Under the pieces are notes generated by a model. That model was not told the origin of the DNA, ran no database searches, and saw nothing but the letters and a program-made list of their open reading frames with translations. The position numbers and the translations under genes are program-made. From Paenibacillus sp. GM2 (GTDB lineage: Bacteria > Bacillota > Bacilli > Paenibacillales > Paenibacillaceae), in assembly GCF_900069005.2 (NCBI RefSeq), contig NZ_LN831279.1, forward strand, positions 1,253,796 to 1,317,795: a DNA stretch of 64,000 bases. The letters run 5' to 3'. Below, piece after piece: positions 1 through 10,013 of the stretch. The first letter of the stretch is position 1; every line of letters begins with the position of its first letter.

Positions 1-335
1 CGCGCGTGCAGACGATTGTAACCGAACTACATGGGGAAAAGATCGACATCGTGCGCTATTCCGACAATATTGAAGAGTATGTAGCCAATGCGCTTAGCCC
101 TTCCAAGGTGCTGGAGGTGCAGGTATTCGAGCCCGAGAAGATGGCTCGTGTTATCGTGCCGGATTATCAGCTCTCGCTGGCGATTGGCATTAAGGGGCAG
201 AATGCAAGGCTTGCTGCTAAGCTGACAGGCTGGAAGATCGATATTAAGAGCGAAACTCAGGCAGAGGAAGAATTCGGTAGAGAGAAGACCGAGCAGGATG
301 AAATGCCGCAGGACTCCGTATCTATTGATTTTTAG
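1..335 (+). CDS. nusA: NusA, C-terminal part (5' end outside window)
   Basis: This is the end of transcription termination/antitermination factor NusA, which binds RNA polymerase and nascent RNA. The frame is open from the left edge, and the GTG at position 6 is only an internal codon. The visible residues contain the second KH RNA-binding domain, with the typical stretch [19 protein letters not shown], followed by a short acidic tail ending in SIDF. That short tail without the acidic repeats of proteobacterial NusA fits Bacillota. It is followed after 73 bp by ylxR, the standard order of the nusA-infB operon. Certain as a family assignment; the N-terminal and S1 domains are outside the window. 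Confidence 0.95.
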   Translation, partial: RVQTIVTELHGEKIDIVRYSDNIEEYVANALSPSKVLEVQVFEPEKMARVIVPDYQLSLAIGIKGQNARLAAKLTGWKIDIKSETQAEEEFGREKTEQDEMPQDSVSIDF

Positions 336-408
336 TATATGAGTGCAACATGAACAACCTCTTTAAAGAGATATAGGCATAACCGGGAGTATGTATGGGG
401 GGCTTGAA

Positions 409-726
409 ATGAAAGCTAAAAAAATACCAATGCGCAAATGCGTAGCTTGCCAGCAAATGATGCCGAAAAAATCGTTGATTCGCGTCGTTCGTTCACCAGA
501 GGGTGAGGTTTCGATTGATTTGACTGGCAAAAAGTCGGGGCGTGGTGCTTATCTTTGCGGACAGGTTGCTTGCTTTAAGCTCGCCCATAAGAACCGCGCG
601 CTGGATCGGGCCTTGAAGGCTACGGTAGGAGCAGAGGTCTACGAACAGTTGGCCCATGATTTCCTGGCGATCGAGGATGAATTCCATCTCAGCCAGGAGC
701 AGGAAGAGGCAGATAGCGATGAGTAA
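409..726 (+). CDS. ylxR: YlxR (RnpM-like) RNA-binding protein
   Basis: A small basic protein of about 105 residues of the YlxR/DUF448 family, found between nusA and the L7Ae-like gene in nearly all Bacillota. The family signature is seen as PMRKCVACQ near the N terminus and GRGAYLCG in the middle; in the known YlxR structure these conserved stretches form a basic RNA-binding cleft. Work in B. subtilis links the protein to RNase P regulation. I place the start at ATG 409, behind the GGGGGG stretch, rather than at the upstream in-frame ATG 391, which would read through that ribosome binding site. Its end overlaps ylxQ by 8 bp, so the two are translationally coupled. Confidence 0.9.
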   Translation: MKAKKIPMRKCVACQQMMPKKSLIRVVRSPEGEVSIDLTGKKSGRGAYLCGQVACFKLAHKNRALDRALKATVGAEVYEQLAHDFLAIEDEFHLSQEQEEADSDE

Positions 727-1042
727 AATGTTGTCCCGGCTTGGCCTGGCCATGCGTGCTGGCAAGTTGGTGACCGGTGATGAGATCGTAATGAAAGCCA
801 TTCGGTCGAAAGAGGCCAAACTGGTTATCGTTGCGGGGGACGCTTCAAATAATACCCACAAGAAATTCCGCGATAAATGCGGCACATACAAAGTCCCTTT
901 GATCATCGGGCCGGATCGGATCCGTCTCGGTTCAAGTATTGGAAAACCAGAGCGGGTCGTAATAGCACTGACGGATCAAGGGTTTGCCGATATGATTCGA
1001 GAAGAAATCGAGAAAACGCCGGAGGTGGAGTATATTGAGTAA
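719..1042 (+). CDS. ylxQ: YlxQ, L7Ae-family ribosomal-type protein
   Basis: A 107-residue L7Ae/L30e/S12e/Gadd45-family protein (YlxQ, also called RplGA) expected to bind kink-turn RNA. The motif [14 protein letters not shown] near the N terminus and the stretch [17 protein letters not shown] are characteristic. The start is ATG 719, which overlaps the end of ylxR; the longer open frame upstream is only the ylxR sequence read in another frame. The stop overlaps the infB start by 8 bp. In B. subtilis, YlxQ is a non-essential protein of the nusA-infB operon; its cellular role remains unclear. Confidence 0.9.
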   Translation: MSKMLSRLGLAMRAGKLVTGDEIVMKAIRSKEAKLVIVAGDASNNTHKKFRDKCGTYKVPLIIGPDRIRLGSSIGKPERVVIALTDQGFADMIREEIEKTPEVEYIE

Positions 1043-3659
1043 ACAAGAAAACAAAGATAAACTCAGAGTCTATGAATATGCGAAGTCACTTAATATGAGC
1101 AGCAAGGAAATTATAACCATTCTTAAGCGCCTGAATATCCCAGTTAACAATCATATGAGCGTTATGGAGAATGACACCGTTACAAAAGTGGAGCAATTCT
1201 TCAAGGATATTAAGAGCAATGCAGCAGCCAAACGTGATGGAGGCGGGCGCAATGAGGCTTCTTCTAAGCCGGCTTCAGCCAACGCCAAGCCAGAACCAGC
1301 GAAGAGTGGTGCTGATCATCATGGGAACCAGGCCCACGCTGCGTCAACCAATCAAGGAACAAGCAACAACAAAAATCAACAAGAAAAGCAGGTAAGCATG
1401 AATACAAAAACAAATTCCAATAGACCATCTGCCACAGGCAGCAATACAGCGACACAAGATAGAAGTCAACGTTCCAACGGGGGGAGCCAGCAAGGCTCAC
1501 GTCCGCAACAGGGCGGCTCACGTCCACAACAGAATTCAAACCAACCTGGGAACCGTGGCCAGCAATCAGGCCGTCCTCAGGGGCAAGGTGGTGGCGGACA
1601 ACAGCAACGCCCCAATTCATCGCAGCAAACTCGCAGCGGTTCTACACCTTCAACCCAGGCTAGTTCTGATAAGGGAGGCAAGAAGTTTGACCGCGAGAAG
1701 CCGGCATTTAACACTGACCGTAGCAATAACAGCAATAGTGGACAAAATCAAGGTGCCAAAAAAGGCAAATTCACGAATAACAACAATAAGTCCAAAGGCT
1801 TTGATGATAATCGCCAGGGCGGATTCAGAAATAACCGCGGTGGTAGAGGCGGTAAAGGCGGCAGAGGCGGCAATCAACAGCCTCCGCGCGAGAAGATTGA
1901 TAATACACCGAAGAAGATCATTGTGCGCGGCACAATGACCGTTGGTGAGGCGGCCAAGCTGCTGCATAAGGATGCTTCGGAAGTTATTAAGAAGCTTATG
2001 CTGCTCGGCGTCATGGCAGCAATCAACCAGGAGCTTGATATCGATACAATCCTGCTGTTGGCCGGTGAATTCGGTGTAGAAGTAGAAGTGAAGATCCCTG
2101 TTGAGGATGATCGCTTCGAGACGGTAGAGGAAGTTGATGATGAAGCAGACTTGAAAGCACGTCCGCCAGTCGTTACGATTATGGGTCACGTTGACCACGG
2201 TAAAACGACGTTGCTTGATGCTATCCGCTCGACGAATGTATCCAGTGGAGAAGCCGGCGGCATTACTCAGCATATCGGTGCATATCAAGTTGAAATCAAC
2301 GGCAAGAAAATCTCATTCCTCGATACACCGGGTCACGAAGCGTTTACAGCGATGCGTGCTCGCGGTGCGCAATTGACGGACATTACAATTATCGTTGTTG
2401 CTGCAGATGACGGCGTCATGCCGCAGACCGTTGAGGCGATCAACCACGCCAAGGCAGCCGGACTGCCGATTATCGTTGCTGTCAATAAGATCGATAAACC
2501 CGAAGCTAATCCAGATAAAGTGAAGCAAGAATTGACCGAATACGAACTTGTTCCGGAGGAATGGGGCGGAGATACGATCTTCGTAAACGTATCAGCCAAG
2601 CAAAGAATGGGTCTTGAGGAACTGCTCGAAATGATTCTTCTCGTAGCAGAGGTTAACGAGTATAAAGCAAATCCTAACAAGCGCGCCCGTGGAGCAGTCA
2701 TTGAGGCGGAGCTTGATAAGAATCGCGGACCGGTTGCACGGGTGCTCGTGCAGCATGGTACATTTAAGGTTGGCGATGCCTTTGTAGCCGGCAACTGCTT
2801 TGGCCGCGTGCGTGCCATGGTGAATGACAAGGGACGCCGCATTAAGGAAGCAGGGCCTTCAACACCGGTTGAAATTACCGGTCTGAATGAAGTGCCGCAA
2901 GCTGGCGATCCGTTCATGGTGTTTGAGGATGAGCGCAAGGCTCGTTCGATCGCCGATAAACGGGCGACGACTGAACGTCAATCCTCGCTTGGAGCCAATA
3001 CCCGCGTTACGCTTGATGACCTATTCCGCCATATCAAGGAAGGCGAGATTAAGGATTTGAACGTTATTATCAAAGCGGACGTCCAAGGTTCCGTCGAGGC
3101 GCTTAAGGGGTCGCTCGAGAAGATCGAGGTTGAAGGCGTACGCGTGAAGATTATTCATAGCGGTGCCGGAGCGATTACAGAATCGGATATTATTTTGGCA
3201 GCGGCATCGAACGCGATTGTTATCGGCTTTAACGTTCGTCCGGATAGTCAGACTAAAGCGACTGCCGAGCAAGAAAATGTAGATATCAGGCTTCATCGCG
3301 TCATCTACAATGCCATCGAAGAGATTGAGCAAGCGATGAAGGGAATGCTGGATCCGGTTTATAAAGAATCGGTTATCGGGCATGCTGAAGTAAGAAATAC
3401 GTTCAAGGTCAGCAAGGTCGGAACGATTGCAGGTTGTATGGTTACTTCCGGCAAGATTACCCGTTCCGCAGAAGCACGCTTGATTCGCGACGGCATCGTG
3501 GTGTACGAGGGCAAGATCGATTCCCTCAAACGCTTCAAGGATGATGCTAAGGAAGTGGCTCAAGGTTATGAGTGCGGTATTACCTTGGACAATTACCATG
3601 ATGTTAAAGAGGGCGACGTGATCGAAGCATTTATTATGGAAACCGTCGAACCTAAGTAA
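1035..3659 (+). CDS. infB: Translation initiation factor IF-2
   Basis: GTPase that brings initiator fMet-tRNA to the 30S subunit and promotes subunit joining. The 874 residues show an N-terminal IF2N helix domain (about 1-55), a long low-complexity linker rich in N, Q, G, R and S (about 60-285), a second IF2N domain (about 295-350), then the G domain with GHVDHGKT at about 384, DTPGHEAF and NKID, followed by the beta-barrel and fMet-tRNA binding C2 domain. Translation starts at TTG 1035 behind GGAGGTGG at 1021-1028 and overlaps ylxQ. The linker carries short tandem repeats such as GSRPQQ. An internal in-frame ATG at 1398 follows an AGGT-like sequence and could give a shorter form. Confidence 0.97.
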   Translation: MSKQENKDKLRVYEYAKSLNMSSKEIITILKRLNIPVNNHMSVMENDTVTKVEQFFKDIKSNAAAKRDGGGRNEASSKPASANAKPEPAKSGADHHGNQAHAASTNQGTSNNKNQQEKQVSMNTKTNSNRPSATGSNTATQDRSQRSNGGSQQGSRPQQGGSRPQQNSNQPGNRGQQSGRPQGQGGGGQQQRPNSSQQTRSGSTPSTQASSDKGGKKFDREKPAFNTDRSNNSNSGQNQGAKKGKFTNNNNKSKGFDDNRQGGFRNNRGGRGGKGGRGGNQQPPREKIDNTPKKIIVRGTMTVGEAAKLLHKDASEVIKKLMLLGVMAAINQELDIDTILLLAGEFGVEVEVKIPVEDDRFETVEEVDDEADLKARPPVVTIMGHVDHGKTTLLDAIRSTNVSSGEAGGITQHIGAYQVEINGKKISFLDTPGHEAFTAMRARGAQLTDITIIVVAADDGVMPQTVEAINHAKAAGLPIIVAVNKIDKPEANPDKVKQELTEYELVPEEWGGDTIFVNVSAKQRMGLEELLEMILLVAEVNEYKANPNKRARGAVIEAELDKNRGPVARVLVQHGTFKVGDAFVAGNCFGRVRAMVNDKGRRIKEAGPSTPVEITGLNEVPQAGDPFMVFEDERKARSIADKRATTERQSSLGANTRVTLDDLFRHIKEGEIKDLNVIIKADVQGSVEALKGSLEKIEVEGVRVKIIHSGAGAITESDIILAAASNAIVIGFNVRPDSQTKATAEQENVDIRLHRVIYNAIEEIEQAMKGMLDPVYKESVIGHAEVRNTFKVSKVGTIAGCMVTSGKITRSAEARLIRDGIVVYEGKIDSLKRFKDDAKEVAQGYECGITLDNYHDVKEGDVIEAFIMETVEPK

Positions 3660-3674
3660 GGTGAGGTGTCATCA

Positions 3675-4028
3675 ATGGCCAAGAATCGTACCGGCCGGGT
3701 AGGCGAAGAGATCAAGAAGGAACTTAGCGTGATGATCCAACGCGAATTGAAGGATCCGCGCATTGGATTTGTTACAGTCACAGGTGTCGATGTAACCAAT
3801 GATTTATCGCAAGCCAAAGTGTATTTAAGCGTGTTTGGCGATGAAGAACAGAAGAAGGATACGCTCAAAGCACTCGACAAAGCAACCGGCTTCCTGCGGA
3901 CTGAAATCGGTAAGCGAATCAGATTGCGCCATACACCTGAGCTGATCTTCAAGATCGACGAGTCAATTGCTTATGGTAGCCGTATCGAGAAGCTGCTCGA
4001 TGAAATTTCGGATGAAGGCGAAAATTAA
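3675..4028 (+). CDS. rbfA: Ribosome-binding factor A
   Basis: A 117-residue KH-like 30S maturation factor that acts on the 5' end of 16S rRNA and is needed for growth in the cold. Family features visible are [12 protein letters not shown] at the start, [16 protein letters not shown], and [10 protein letters not shown] near the end. I chose ATG 3675, spaced correctly from AGGTGAGG at 3660-3667, over the GTG at 3666, which lies inside that ribosome binding site. It follows infB by 15 bp in the same operon. Confidence 0.93.
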   Translation: MAKNRTGRVGEEIKKELSVMIQRELKDPRIGFVTVTGVDVTNDLSQAKVYLSVFGDEEQKKDTLKALDKATGFLRTEIGKRIRLRHTPELIFKIDESIAYGSRIEKLLDEISDEGEN

Positions 4029-4034
4029 CAACAA

Positions 4035-4070
4035 GGTGGATTCAAAAGATGTAAGTCTTTTGGATTCACC
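4035..4070 (+). other. Intergenic hairpin between rbfA and nrnA
   Basis: A near-perfect inverted repeat with arms of about 15 bases, GGTGGATTCAAAAGA and TCTTTTGGATTCACC, around a 6-base loop. The mismatches can form G-U pairs in RNA. It is followed by CTCTTAAAGGAG, that is, by the nrnA ribosome binding site, not by a run of T, so it looks like an RNA processing or stability element rather than a strong terminator. Confidence 0.5.
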
Positions 4071-4087
4071 TCTTAAAGGAGACGGCA

Positions 4088-5065
4088 ATGCAAACCAAAG
4101 AACGTGAGTTCCAGCAGGTAAAACAATTCCTGATGGAGCATGACGATTTCCTGGTCGTAGCGCATATTCAGCCGGATGGAGATGCAGTCAGTTCCACGTT
4201 AGCAGTGGGCTGGCTTCTCTCTTGTTTGGGCAAAAATTATAGAATGGCGAATGAGGGGCCGATCCCTCGCCGTATGAGCTATTTATGGGAAGCTAAGCAG
4301 ATTGTAGATCTCTCGTTGGCTCCGCTTGATACCAAATTCAGCCATGTCATCTGCGTAGATTGCGCAGATTTTAAGCGAGTTGGTCGGACTGCGGAATGGT
4401 TCGCTGATGATGCCCTTATCTTGAATATTGATCATCATCCAACCAATGATGCATACGGTGCCGTCAATTTAATTGTGCCTGAGGCGGCTGCGACCGCGGA
4501 GATTTTATATGATTTACTAAAATATATGGAGATTCCGTTGAACTTTGAGGTTGCAACGGCGATCTATACCGGAATGTTAACCGATACCGGAGGATTCAGA
4601 TATTCCAACACGACGCCGAAGGTGATGGCGATTGCTTCAGATCTGCTTGAATACAAGGTGGATGGTCCGGGCTTGTCCGAGCTGCTGCTTGAACAAATGA
4701 CTTTGCCTCAATTGAAGCTCTTGACGAGAGCGTTGAACGAGCTGCAGATCACGGAGGATGGCAAGATCAGTTGGGTAGTGATCCAGGACGGGGATATGAA
4801 AGAAACCGGGGCGATACATGAGGATCTTGAAGGTATTGTGAATTACCCTCGCAATATTCAAGGGGTCGAAGTCGGGATGCTGTTCAAGGTGATTCACGAA
4901 AGCGCCGTGAAAGTCAGTCTTCGATCCGCGGGCAAGGTAGATGTGGCCAAGGTTGCCCAAAGCTTTGGGGGTGGCGGCCATGTGCGTGCGGCTGGAGCGC
5001 GGATCGAGGGGGATCTGGCACAGATCGTGTCCCGTGTTGTGGAGCAGGTGAAATTACAGCTATGA
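4088..5065 (+). CDS. nrnA: NrnA, DHH-family oligoribonuclease / pAp phosphatase
   Basis: A 325-residue DHH/DHHA1 phosphoesterase. NrnA degrades 2-5 nucleotide RNA fragments and also hydrolyses 3'-phosphoadenosine 5'-phosphate. The metal-binding motifs are visible in order: HIQPDGDAVS near residue 25, the DHH motif as DHHPTND at about 115, and the DHHA1 glycine-rich motif GGGGHVRAAG near 296. The start ATG follows AAAGGAG. The stop overlaps the truB ATG by 4 bp (ATGA), so the two are translationally coupled. The gene sits between rbfA and truB as in B. subtilis (ytqI-type paralogues sit elsewhere). Confidence 0.92.
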   Translation: MQTKEREFQQVKQFLMEHDDFLVVAHIQPDGDAVSSTLAVGWLLSCLGKNYRMANEGPIPRRMSYLWEAKQIVDLSLAPLDTKFSHVICVDCADFKRVGRTAEWFADDALILNIDHHPTNDAYGAVNLIVPEAAATAEILYDLLKYMEIPLNFEVATAIYTGMLTDTGGFRYSNTTPKVMAIASDLLEYKVDGPGLSELLLEQMTLPQLKLLTRALNELQITEDGKISWVVIQDGDMKETGAIHEDLEGIVNYPRNIQGVEVGMLFKVIHESAVKVSLRSAGKVDVAKVAQSFGGGGHVRAAGARIEGDLAQIVSRVVEQVKLQL

Positions 5066-5985
5066 TACCTTATGAAGGAATTCTTCCTATCGCCAAGCCG
5101 GTTGGCTTCACCTCACACGATGTTGTTGCCAAAGCGCGCGGCATTTTAAAAATGAAGCGGATCGGCCATACAGGGACGCTTGATCCGGCGGTGACTGGAG
5201 TCTTGCCGCTATGCCTCGGAAGAGCAACTAGAATGGTTGAGTATTTGCAAGAATTGCCCAAGGAATATGAAGCCACGCTCGTGCTAGGCATTGCCACTGA
5301 TACAGAGGATATGACCGGAACGGTAATTGAACGTAGGGAGCATGCCGCTGTAAATGAAGAACAGGTGTCTGCCGTCTTGTCTCAATTCATCGGTACAATA
5401 TCACAGGTTCCTCCGATGTATTCGGCCGTGAAGCAGGATGGGAAGCGACTCTATGAGCTGGCCCGCGAGGGGAAGGTCGTAGATCGCAAGGCGCGTGAAG
5501 TGACGATACATGAGCTGGAGCTGATTTCCTATCAAGCGGATCTTGAATATCCGGAACTGTCATTTCGCGTGCTGTGCTCCAAGGGGACCTATATCCGCAC
5601 GCTTTGTGTGGACATCGGGCGGGCTCTAGGCATTCCAGCGTCGATGCTTCGACTCAAGCGCACAATGTCCGCCGGAATTCGGGATGAGCATTGCCTGACG
5701 CTGGAACAGGTAGCTGAGCAAGTTCAAGCTGGAACCTTGCAGTCTTGCCTGTTGCCAATCGATCGGGCTGTTCAGCATTTGCCGGCCCATATCGTGCAAG
5801 AGGAAAAGGTACAGGCGGCCCTGCAAGGACAACGCCTCTCCCCTTATGCGATCAAGCCTTCAGCGAATCGTGGGGACGTCATCCGTCTATACAGTCCTGC
5901 CGAGCAGTTTTTAGGCATTTTTCGTATTGGGGAAGAGACCGGGGCGATTACCCCTGTGAAAGTATTTCTGCCCGATTCGAATTAG
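5062..5985 (+). CDS. truB: tRNA pseudouridine(55) synthase TruB
   Basis: Forms pseudouridine 55 in the T-loop of tRNA. The 307-residue protein begins with ILPIAKPVGFTSHDVV and contains the catalytic motif GHTGTLDP with the nucleophilic Asp at residue 41. Other family motifs are PMYSAVKQDGKRLYE and SKGTYIRTLC. A C-terminal PUA-like part is present. It overlaps nrnA by 4 bp and precedes ribF by about 95 bp. Confidence 0.96.
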   Translation: MIPYEGILPIAKPVGFTSHDVVAKARGILKMKRIGHTGTLDPAVTGVLPLCLGRATRMVEYLQELPKEYEATLVLGIATDTEDMTGTVIERREHAAVNEEQVSAVLSQFIGTISQVPPMYSAVKQDGKRLYELAREGKVVDRKAREVTIHELELISYQADLEYPELSFRVLCSKGTYIRTLCVDIGRALGIPASMLRLKRTMSAGIRDEHCLTLEQVAEQVQAGTLQSCLLPIDRAVQHLPAHIVQEEKVQAALQGQRLSPYAIKPSANRGDVIRLYSPAEQFLGIFRIGEETGAITPVKVFLPDSN

Positions 5986-6080
5986 GCTTGGAGCAGGCTC
6001 AGCCTCTAATCTGCTCCGTGATCAAAAAGTGGACTTTTTTTCAAACTATCTCTATATCAGTGAAATTGCAGGTGAGACAA

Positions 6081-7028
6081 GTGGAAACGATATATTTGAC
6101 CTATCCTTTAACTGAAGATGTGATCGCACGGTGTGCTAGAAAGCAGGTCATTGCCATCGGACAATTCGATGGACTGCATCTAGGTCATGCGAGTGTCATT
6201 AAATCTGCATTACGGGTTGCTGCTGAGCAGGGCCTCCCCTCCGGCGTAATGACGTTTCATCCCCATCCGAAAGAAGTCATGAAGAAAGGTGACTATGAAG
6301 GATACCTGACCCCACCGGCGGAGAAAGAGAAGATTATCCGCGATATGGGTGTGGATTATTTATATATTGTTGAATTCAATGACAGCTTCTCGCGAGTAAG
6401 TCCGCAGAACTTCGTCAGCGGCATGCTGATGCCGCTTGAGATTCATACCGCTGTCGTTGGCTTTGATTTTCATTTTGGATACCGTGGTGAAGGCCATGCG
6501 GGAATGCTGCGCGAGCTGAGCGATTACAAGCTTGATGTCGCGATTGTGCCTCCTTTTCTGATCGAAGGCGATAAAGTAAGCAGCTCCAACATCCGCCTTG
6601 ATCTTCAAGAAGGCAATGTGAAGCAAGTGCGGCGGTTATTAGGCCGTCCTTACTCCTTGTCGGGAATCGTTATGCACGGTGAAAAGCGCGGACGGACCAT
6701 TGGTTTCCCGACGGCCAATTTGAAGATGGATGAGCATTTTGTCTTACCGAAAAAAGGAGTTTATGCCGTAAAGGTTGGCTACGAGGCTCAGGTGCTGCAT
6801 GGAGTTATGAATGTAGGAGTCAAGCCGACCTTCCATGAGAATGAGACGGTTCCCTCCATCGAAATTCATCTGCTAGACTTCAGTGGAGATCTGTACGGAA
6901 AACCGCTAGCAGTCGAGCTAATCGATTTTATTCGCGAGGAACGTAAATTCGGTTCTATTGAGCAATTGATTGCGCAAATTACCAAGGATGCCGAGACGGC
7001 GAAGCAAATATTACCTTCGGCAGAATAA
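6081..7028 (+). CDS. ribF: Bifunctional riboflavin kinase / FAD synthetase
   Basis: Converts riboflavin to FMN and then to FAD. The N-terminal nucleotidyltransferase domain carries GQFDGLHLGH (residues 27-36), and the C-terminal riboflavin kinase domain carries GEKRGRTIGFPTANL and a typical NVGVKPTF. I place the start at GTG 6081 behind AGGTGAGA, giving 315 residues, the usual family length. The open frame extends upstream to 5745 but that part overlaps truB and has no family similarity. GTG 6072 is an alternative start three residues longer. It lies between truB and rpsO as in B. subtilis (ribC). Confidence 0.94.
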   Translation: METIYLTYPLTEDVIARCARKQVIAIGQFDGLHLGHASVIKSALRVAAEQGLPSGVMTFHPHPKEVMKKGDYEGYLTPPAEKEKIIRDMGVDYLYIVEFNDSFSRVSPQNFVSGMLMPLEIHTAVVGFDFHFGYRGEGHAGMLRELSDYKLDVAIVPPFLIEGDKVSSSNIRLDLQEGNVKQVRRLLGRPYSLSGIVMHGEKRGRTIGFPTANLKMDEHFVLPKKGVYAVKVGYEAQVLHGVMNVGVKPTFHENETVPSIEIHLLDFSGDLYGKPLAVELIDFIREERKFGSIEQLIAQITKDAETAKQILPSAE

Positions 7029-7043
7029 TGCGAACAAGCATCA

Positions 7044-7073
7044 TTTACTTTTATCTCTTATCTATGTTATACT
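7044..7073 (+). promoter_or_regulatory. Sigma-A-type promoter of rpsO
   Basis: A TATACT -10 hexamer at 7068-7073 is preceded by TTTACT at 7044-7049, spacing 18. It lies just after the ribF stop and about 120 bp before the rpsO start codon, leaving room for a structured leader. Confidence 0.55.
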
Positions 7074-7190
7074 GATTTACGTTGCTCATGCAGGAGTTTC
7101 CGCATGTCAACATACAACCTTGGCTTGGTTGTCAGGTCTCACCGTCCGACTACTAGGCTAATGGCGATTCTTGTAAAGGAGGTGGATAGG
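7074..7190 (+). promoter_or_regulatory. rpsO mRNA leader, possible S15 autoregulatory structure
   Basis: This untranslated leader of about 110 nucleotides between the promoter and the rpsO ATG contains an ACAACC/GGTTGT hairpin at about 7112-7132 and further GC-rich sequence up to the ribosome binding site AAAGGAGGTGG. S15 represses its own translation through leader structures in several bacteria, including Geobacillus. That this leader does the same is an inference from position and length; I did not match a known S15 motif base by base. Confidence 0.35.
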
Positions 7191-7460
7191 ATGGCATTAA
7201 CTCAAGAGCGTAAACAACAATTGATCGAAGAGTACAAAACTCATGAATCCGACACCGGATCACCAGAGGTACAAATTGCTATCCTCACGGAGAACATCGT
7301 GAATTTGACGGATCACTTGCGTTCCCATAAGAAGGATCATCACTCTCGTCGTGGTCTTCTGAAGATGGTTGGTCAACGCCGCAAGCTGTTGGCTTACTTG
7401 AAGAACAAAGACGTTAGACGTTACTCCGCGTTGATCGAAAGACTCGGATTGCGCCGTTAA
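7191..7460 (+). CDS. rpsO: 30S ribosomal protein S15
   Basis: The 89-residue primary 16S rRNA-binding protein S15. The family sequence is clear: [35 protein letters not shown] and the C-terminal [13 protein letters not shown]. Start is ATG 7191 after AAAGGAGGTGG. The open frame continues upstream to 7104 but that part is leader sequence. It has its own promoter and is followed by a strong terminator, then by pnp, an order conserved across bacteria. Confidence 0.98.
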   Translation: MALTQERKQQLIEEYKTHESDTGSPEVQIAILTENIVNLTDHLRSHKKDHHSRRGLLKMVGQRRKLLAYLKNKDVRRYSALIERLGLRR

Positions 7461-7476
7461 TTTTCCTTTGTTTGAG

Positions 7477-7537
7477 AAGCAGCCTGGTAGCCGCCGAGCG
7501 CTATTACAGCGAATGGCCGGCAGCCGGGTTGCTTTTT
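7477..7537 (+). terminator. Terminator after rpsO
   Basis: A long imperfect GC-rich stem starts with AAGCAGCCTGG and ends in CCGGGTTGCTT, closing on a run of five T. A second short hairpin, GCTCC-GTGA-GGAGC followed by TTTT, lies at 7597-7614. Confidence 0.7.
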
Positions 7538-7732
7538 ACGAAGAAATACAATACGTACCGTTTCCTGAAATAATGACGCATATATGCTAATGAAGGGCTC
7601 CGTGAGGAGCTTTTGTTTTAGCTATAATGAGAAAAACAAACAATAATCATTTTTGTTGCTTTATGAATCGGATAGAAGCAGGAAATAATGAGATTTGTAA
7701 CGAAGTTTTATTTGTGAATAAGGAGGGATTTC

Positions 7733-9835
7733 ATGGAAAAGCATGTGAAGATGGAGTTGGGAGGAAGACCTCTTACATTGGAGACCGGGCGTCTGGCCAA
7801 GCAGGCTAACGCTGCGGTAATGGTCCGGTATGGGGATACAGCTGTGCTGTGTACTGTTACAGCATCTGCGGAACCTAAGGACCTGGATTTTTTCCCATTG
7901 ACCGTGAACTATGAAGAGAAGTTGTACGCTGTAGGTAAAATTCCTGGCGGCTTTATCAAGCGCGAAGGACGCCCTAGCGAGAAAGCCATTCTTGCAAGCC
8001 GGTTGACCGACCGCCCGATCCGCCCGCTGTTCCCAGAAGGGTTCCGCAATGATGTACAGATCGTGAATCTGGTTATGAGTGTGGACCAGGACTGTGAGCC
8101 TGAAATTGCTGCAATGATCGGTACTTCGGCCGCACTGAGCATATCGGATGTGCCTTTTAATGGACCGATTGGCGGCGTTGCTGTAGGACGTGTAAATGGC
8201 GAATTCGTCATTAACCCGAATATTGCTCAGCAAGAAGCAAGCGATATCTATGTTGTTGTCTCCGGCACCAAAGATGCAATCATGATGGTTGAAGCCGAAG
8301 CTAATGAGGTTCCGGAAGAAGTGATGCTGGAAGCGATTATGTTCGGACATGATGAGATCAAGAAGATCATCGCCGTTATTGAAGAGCTGGTTGCTGTTGC
8401 AGGCAAAGAAAAAATGGAAGTGAAGCTGCACGCTGTTAATGCTGAGGTAAATAGCGAGGTTCGCGCTTATGCTTCCGAGCGTTTGGTTGCAGCGGTTAAG
8501 ATTGCGGAGAAGCATGCCCGTCAGGATGCGATCGATGCGATCAATGATGAGACGGTCGCTTATTTTGAGGAGAAGTACATAGAATCTCCTGAGTTATTGG
8601 ATGATGTGAAGGAAGTGCTGCATGACATCGTCAAAGAAGAAGTGCGCCGCTTAATCACTCACGATAAAGTTCGTCCGGACGGACGCAAATTAAATGAGAT
8701 TCGTCCGATCGAATGCGACATCAATTTGCTGCCGCGTACCCATGGCTCTGGTCTGTTCACTCGTGGTCAGACGCAAGCGCTTAGCATTTGTACGCTTGGA
8801 GCATTGGGCGATGTACAAATCCTCGACGGCATCGACCTTGAGGAATCAAAGCGATTCATGCATCATTACAACTTCCCGCCATTTAGTGTGGGCGAGGCTC
8901 GTCCTCTGCGCGCACCAGGCCGTCGTGAAATTGGGCATGGCGCATTGGGTGAACGGGCGCTGTCAAAGGTTATTCCGCCAGAATCGGAATTCCCTTACAC
9001 GATTCGCCTTGTATCTGAAGTTTTGGAATCGAACGGCTCTACTTCACAAGCGAGCATCTGTGCCAGCACACTGGCTATGATGGATGCTGGTGTTCCGATC
9101 AAAGCGCCTGTTGCCGGTGTAGCTATGGGCTTGATCAAGGACGGAGAGCATGTATCGATCCTAACAGATATTCAAGGGATGGAAGATCATCTCGGCGATA
9201 TGGACTTCAAGGTAGCAGGTACAGCAGAAGGCGTAACCGCGATTCAAATGGATATCAAGATCGACGGAATCGATCGTCAAATTTTGTCCGAAGCCTTGGA
9301 GCAAGCAAAAGAAGGCCGTATGTTCATCCTGGGCAAAATGCAGGAACGCATCCATGCTCCGAAGGAGCATTTGTCTCCGTATGCCCCTAAGATTACAATC
9401 ATGAACATTAATCCGGACAAAATCCGCGATGTTATCGGTGCTGGTGGCAAGATCATTAACAAGATCATTGAGGAAACCGGCGTTAAGATTGATATTGAGC
9501 AGGATGGACGAGTCTTCATCGCTTCAACCGATGAAGAGATGAATAACAAAGCACGCTCAATTATCGAAGGCATCGTTAAGGAAGTTGTCGTTGGCGAGAT
9601 TTACGTAGGTACGGTTAAACGGATTGAGAAATTCGGCGCCTTCGTTGAAATCCTGCCGGGCAAGGACGGATTAGTGCACATCTCCCAGCTTTCAACGGAA
9701 CGTGTTGCAAAAGTAGAGGATGTCATTGCGATCGGGGACACAATTACTGTTAAAGTAACCGAGATTGATCAACAGGGACGTGTTAACCTTTCCCGTAAAG
9801 CGGTATTAACCGCGGAGGAAAAATCACACTCTTAA
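7733..9835 (+). CDS. pnp: Polyribonucleotide nucleotidyltransferase (PNPase)
   Basis: Phosphate-dependent 3'-5' exoribonuclease of mRNA decay. The 700 residues show two RNase PH-like halves (the second with [16 protein letters not shown] and the active-site region [20 protein letters not shown]), a KH domain around residue 571 ([15 protein letters not shown]) and a C-terminal S1 domain ([18 protein letters not shown]). The ATG follows AAGGAGG. A TATAAT hexamer at 7623-7628, just after the second hairpin of the rpsO region, may belong to its promoter, though no clear -35 is visible. Confidence 0.98.
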   Translation: MEKHVKMELGGRPLTLETGRLAKQANAAVMVRYGDTAVLCTVTASAEPKDLDFFPLTVNYEEKLYAVGKIPGGFIKREGRPSEKAILASRLTDRPIRPLFPEGFRNDVQIVNLVMSVDQDCEPEIAAMIGTSAALSISDVPFNGPIGGVAVGRVNGEFVINPNIAQQEASDIYVVVSGTKDAIMMVEAEANEVPEEVMLEAIMFGHDEIKKIIAVIEELVAVAGKEKMEVKLHAVNAEVNSEVRAYASERLVAAVKIAEKHARQDAIDAINDETVAYFEEKYIESPELLDDVKEVLHDIVKEEVRRLITHDKVRPDGRKLNEIRPIECDINLLPRTHGSGLFTRGQTQALSICTLGALGDVQILDGIDLEESKRFMHHYNFPPFSVGEARPLRAPGRREIGHGALGERALSKVIPPESEFPYTIRLVSEVLESNGSTSQASICASTLAMMDAGVPIKAPVAGVAMGLIKDGEHVSILTDIQGMEDHLGDMDFKVAGTAEGVTAIQMDIKIDGIDRQILSEALEQAKEGRMFILGKMQERIHAPKEHLSPYAPKITIMNINPDKIRDVIGAGGKIINKIIEETGVKIDIEQDGRVFIASTDEEMNNKARSIIEGIVKEVVVGEIYVGTVKRIEKFGAFVEILPGKDGLVHISQLSTERVAKVEDVIAIGDTITVKVTEIDQQGRVNLSRKAVLTAEEKSHS

Positions 9836-9867
9836 GCTCTAACTTTGAACAGATACCGTTACGGGAA

Positions 9868-9899
9868 AAGAGGCAGAATGATTATTCTGGCTCTTTTTT
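9868..9899 (+). terminator. Terminator after pnp
   Basis: The stem AAGAGGCAGAAT / ATTCTGGCTCTT (one mismatch, 4-base loop) is followed by six T. It isolates pnp from the ABC transporter genes. Confidence 0.85.
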
Positions 9900-10013
9900 G
9901 CGTGCTCATTTATTTATACTTGTTTTTTACTTTGAATCTGCGGTTGAATTCATGCCATAATTAATAAATATTCTGCCATCGCAATTAGGGTTGCCAAGAA
10001 TGGGAGGGGCGAG

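Noticed and set aside
1650-2288. Long minus-strand open frames opposite infB and many other genes
   Set aside because: They are antisense shadows of well-supported genes; they do not show conserved motifs or ribosome binding sites.
5745-6080. N-terminal extension of ribF reaching back to 5745
   Set aside because: It overlaps the 3' end of truB in another frame, lacks family similarity, and a good ribosome binding site precedes GTG 6081.
7104-7190. N-terminal extension of rpsO
   Set aside because: S15 proteins start MALTQE-like at 7191, directly after AAAGGAGGTGG; the upstream part is leader RNA.
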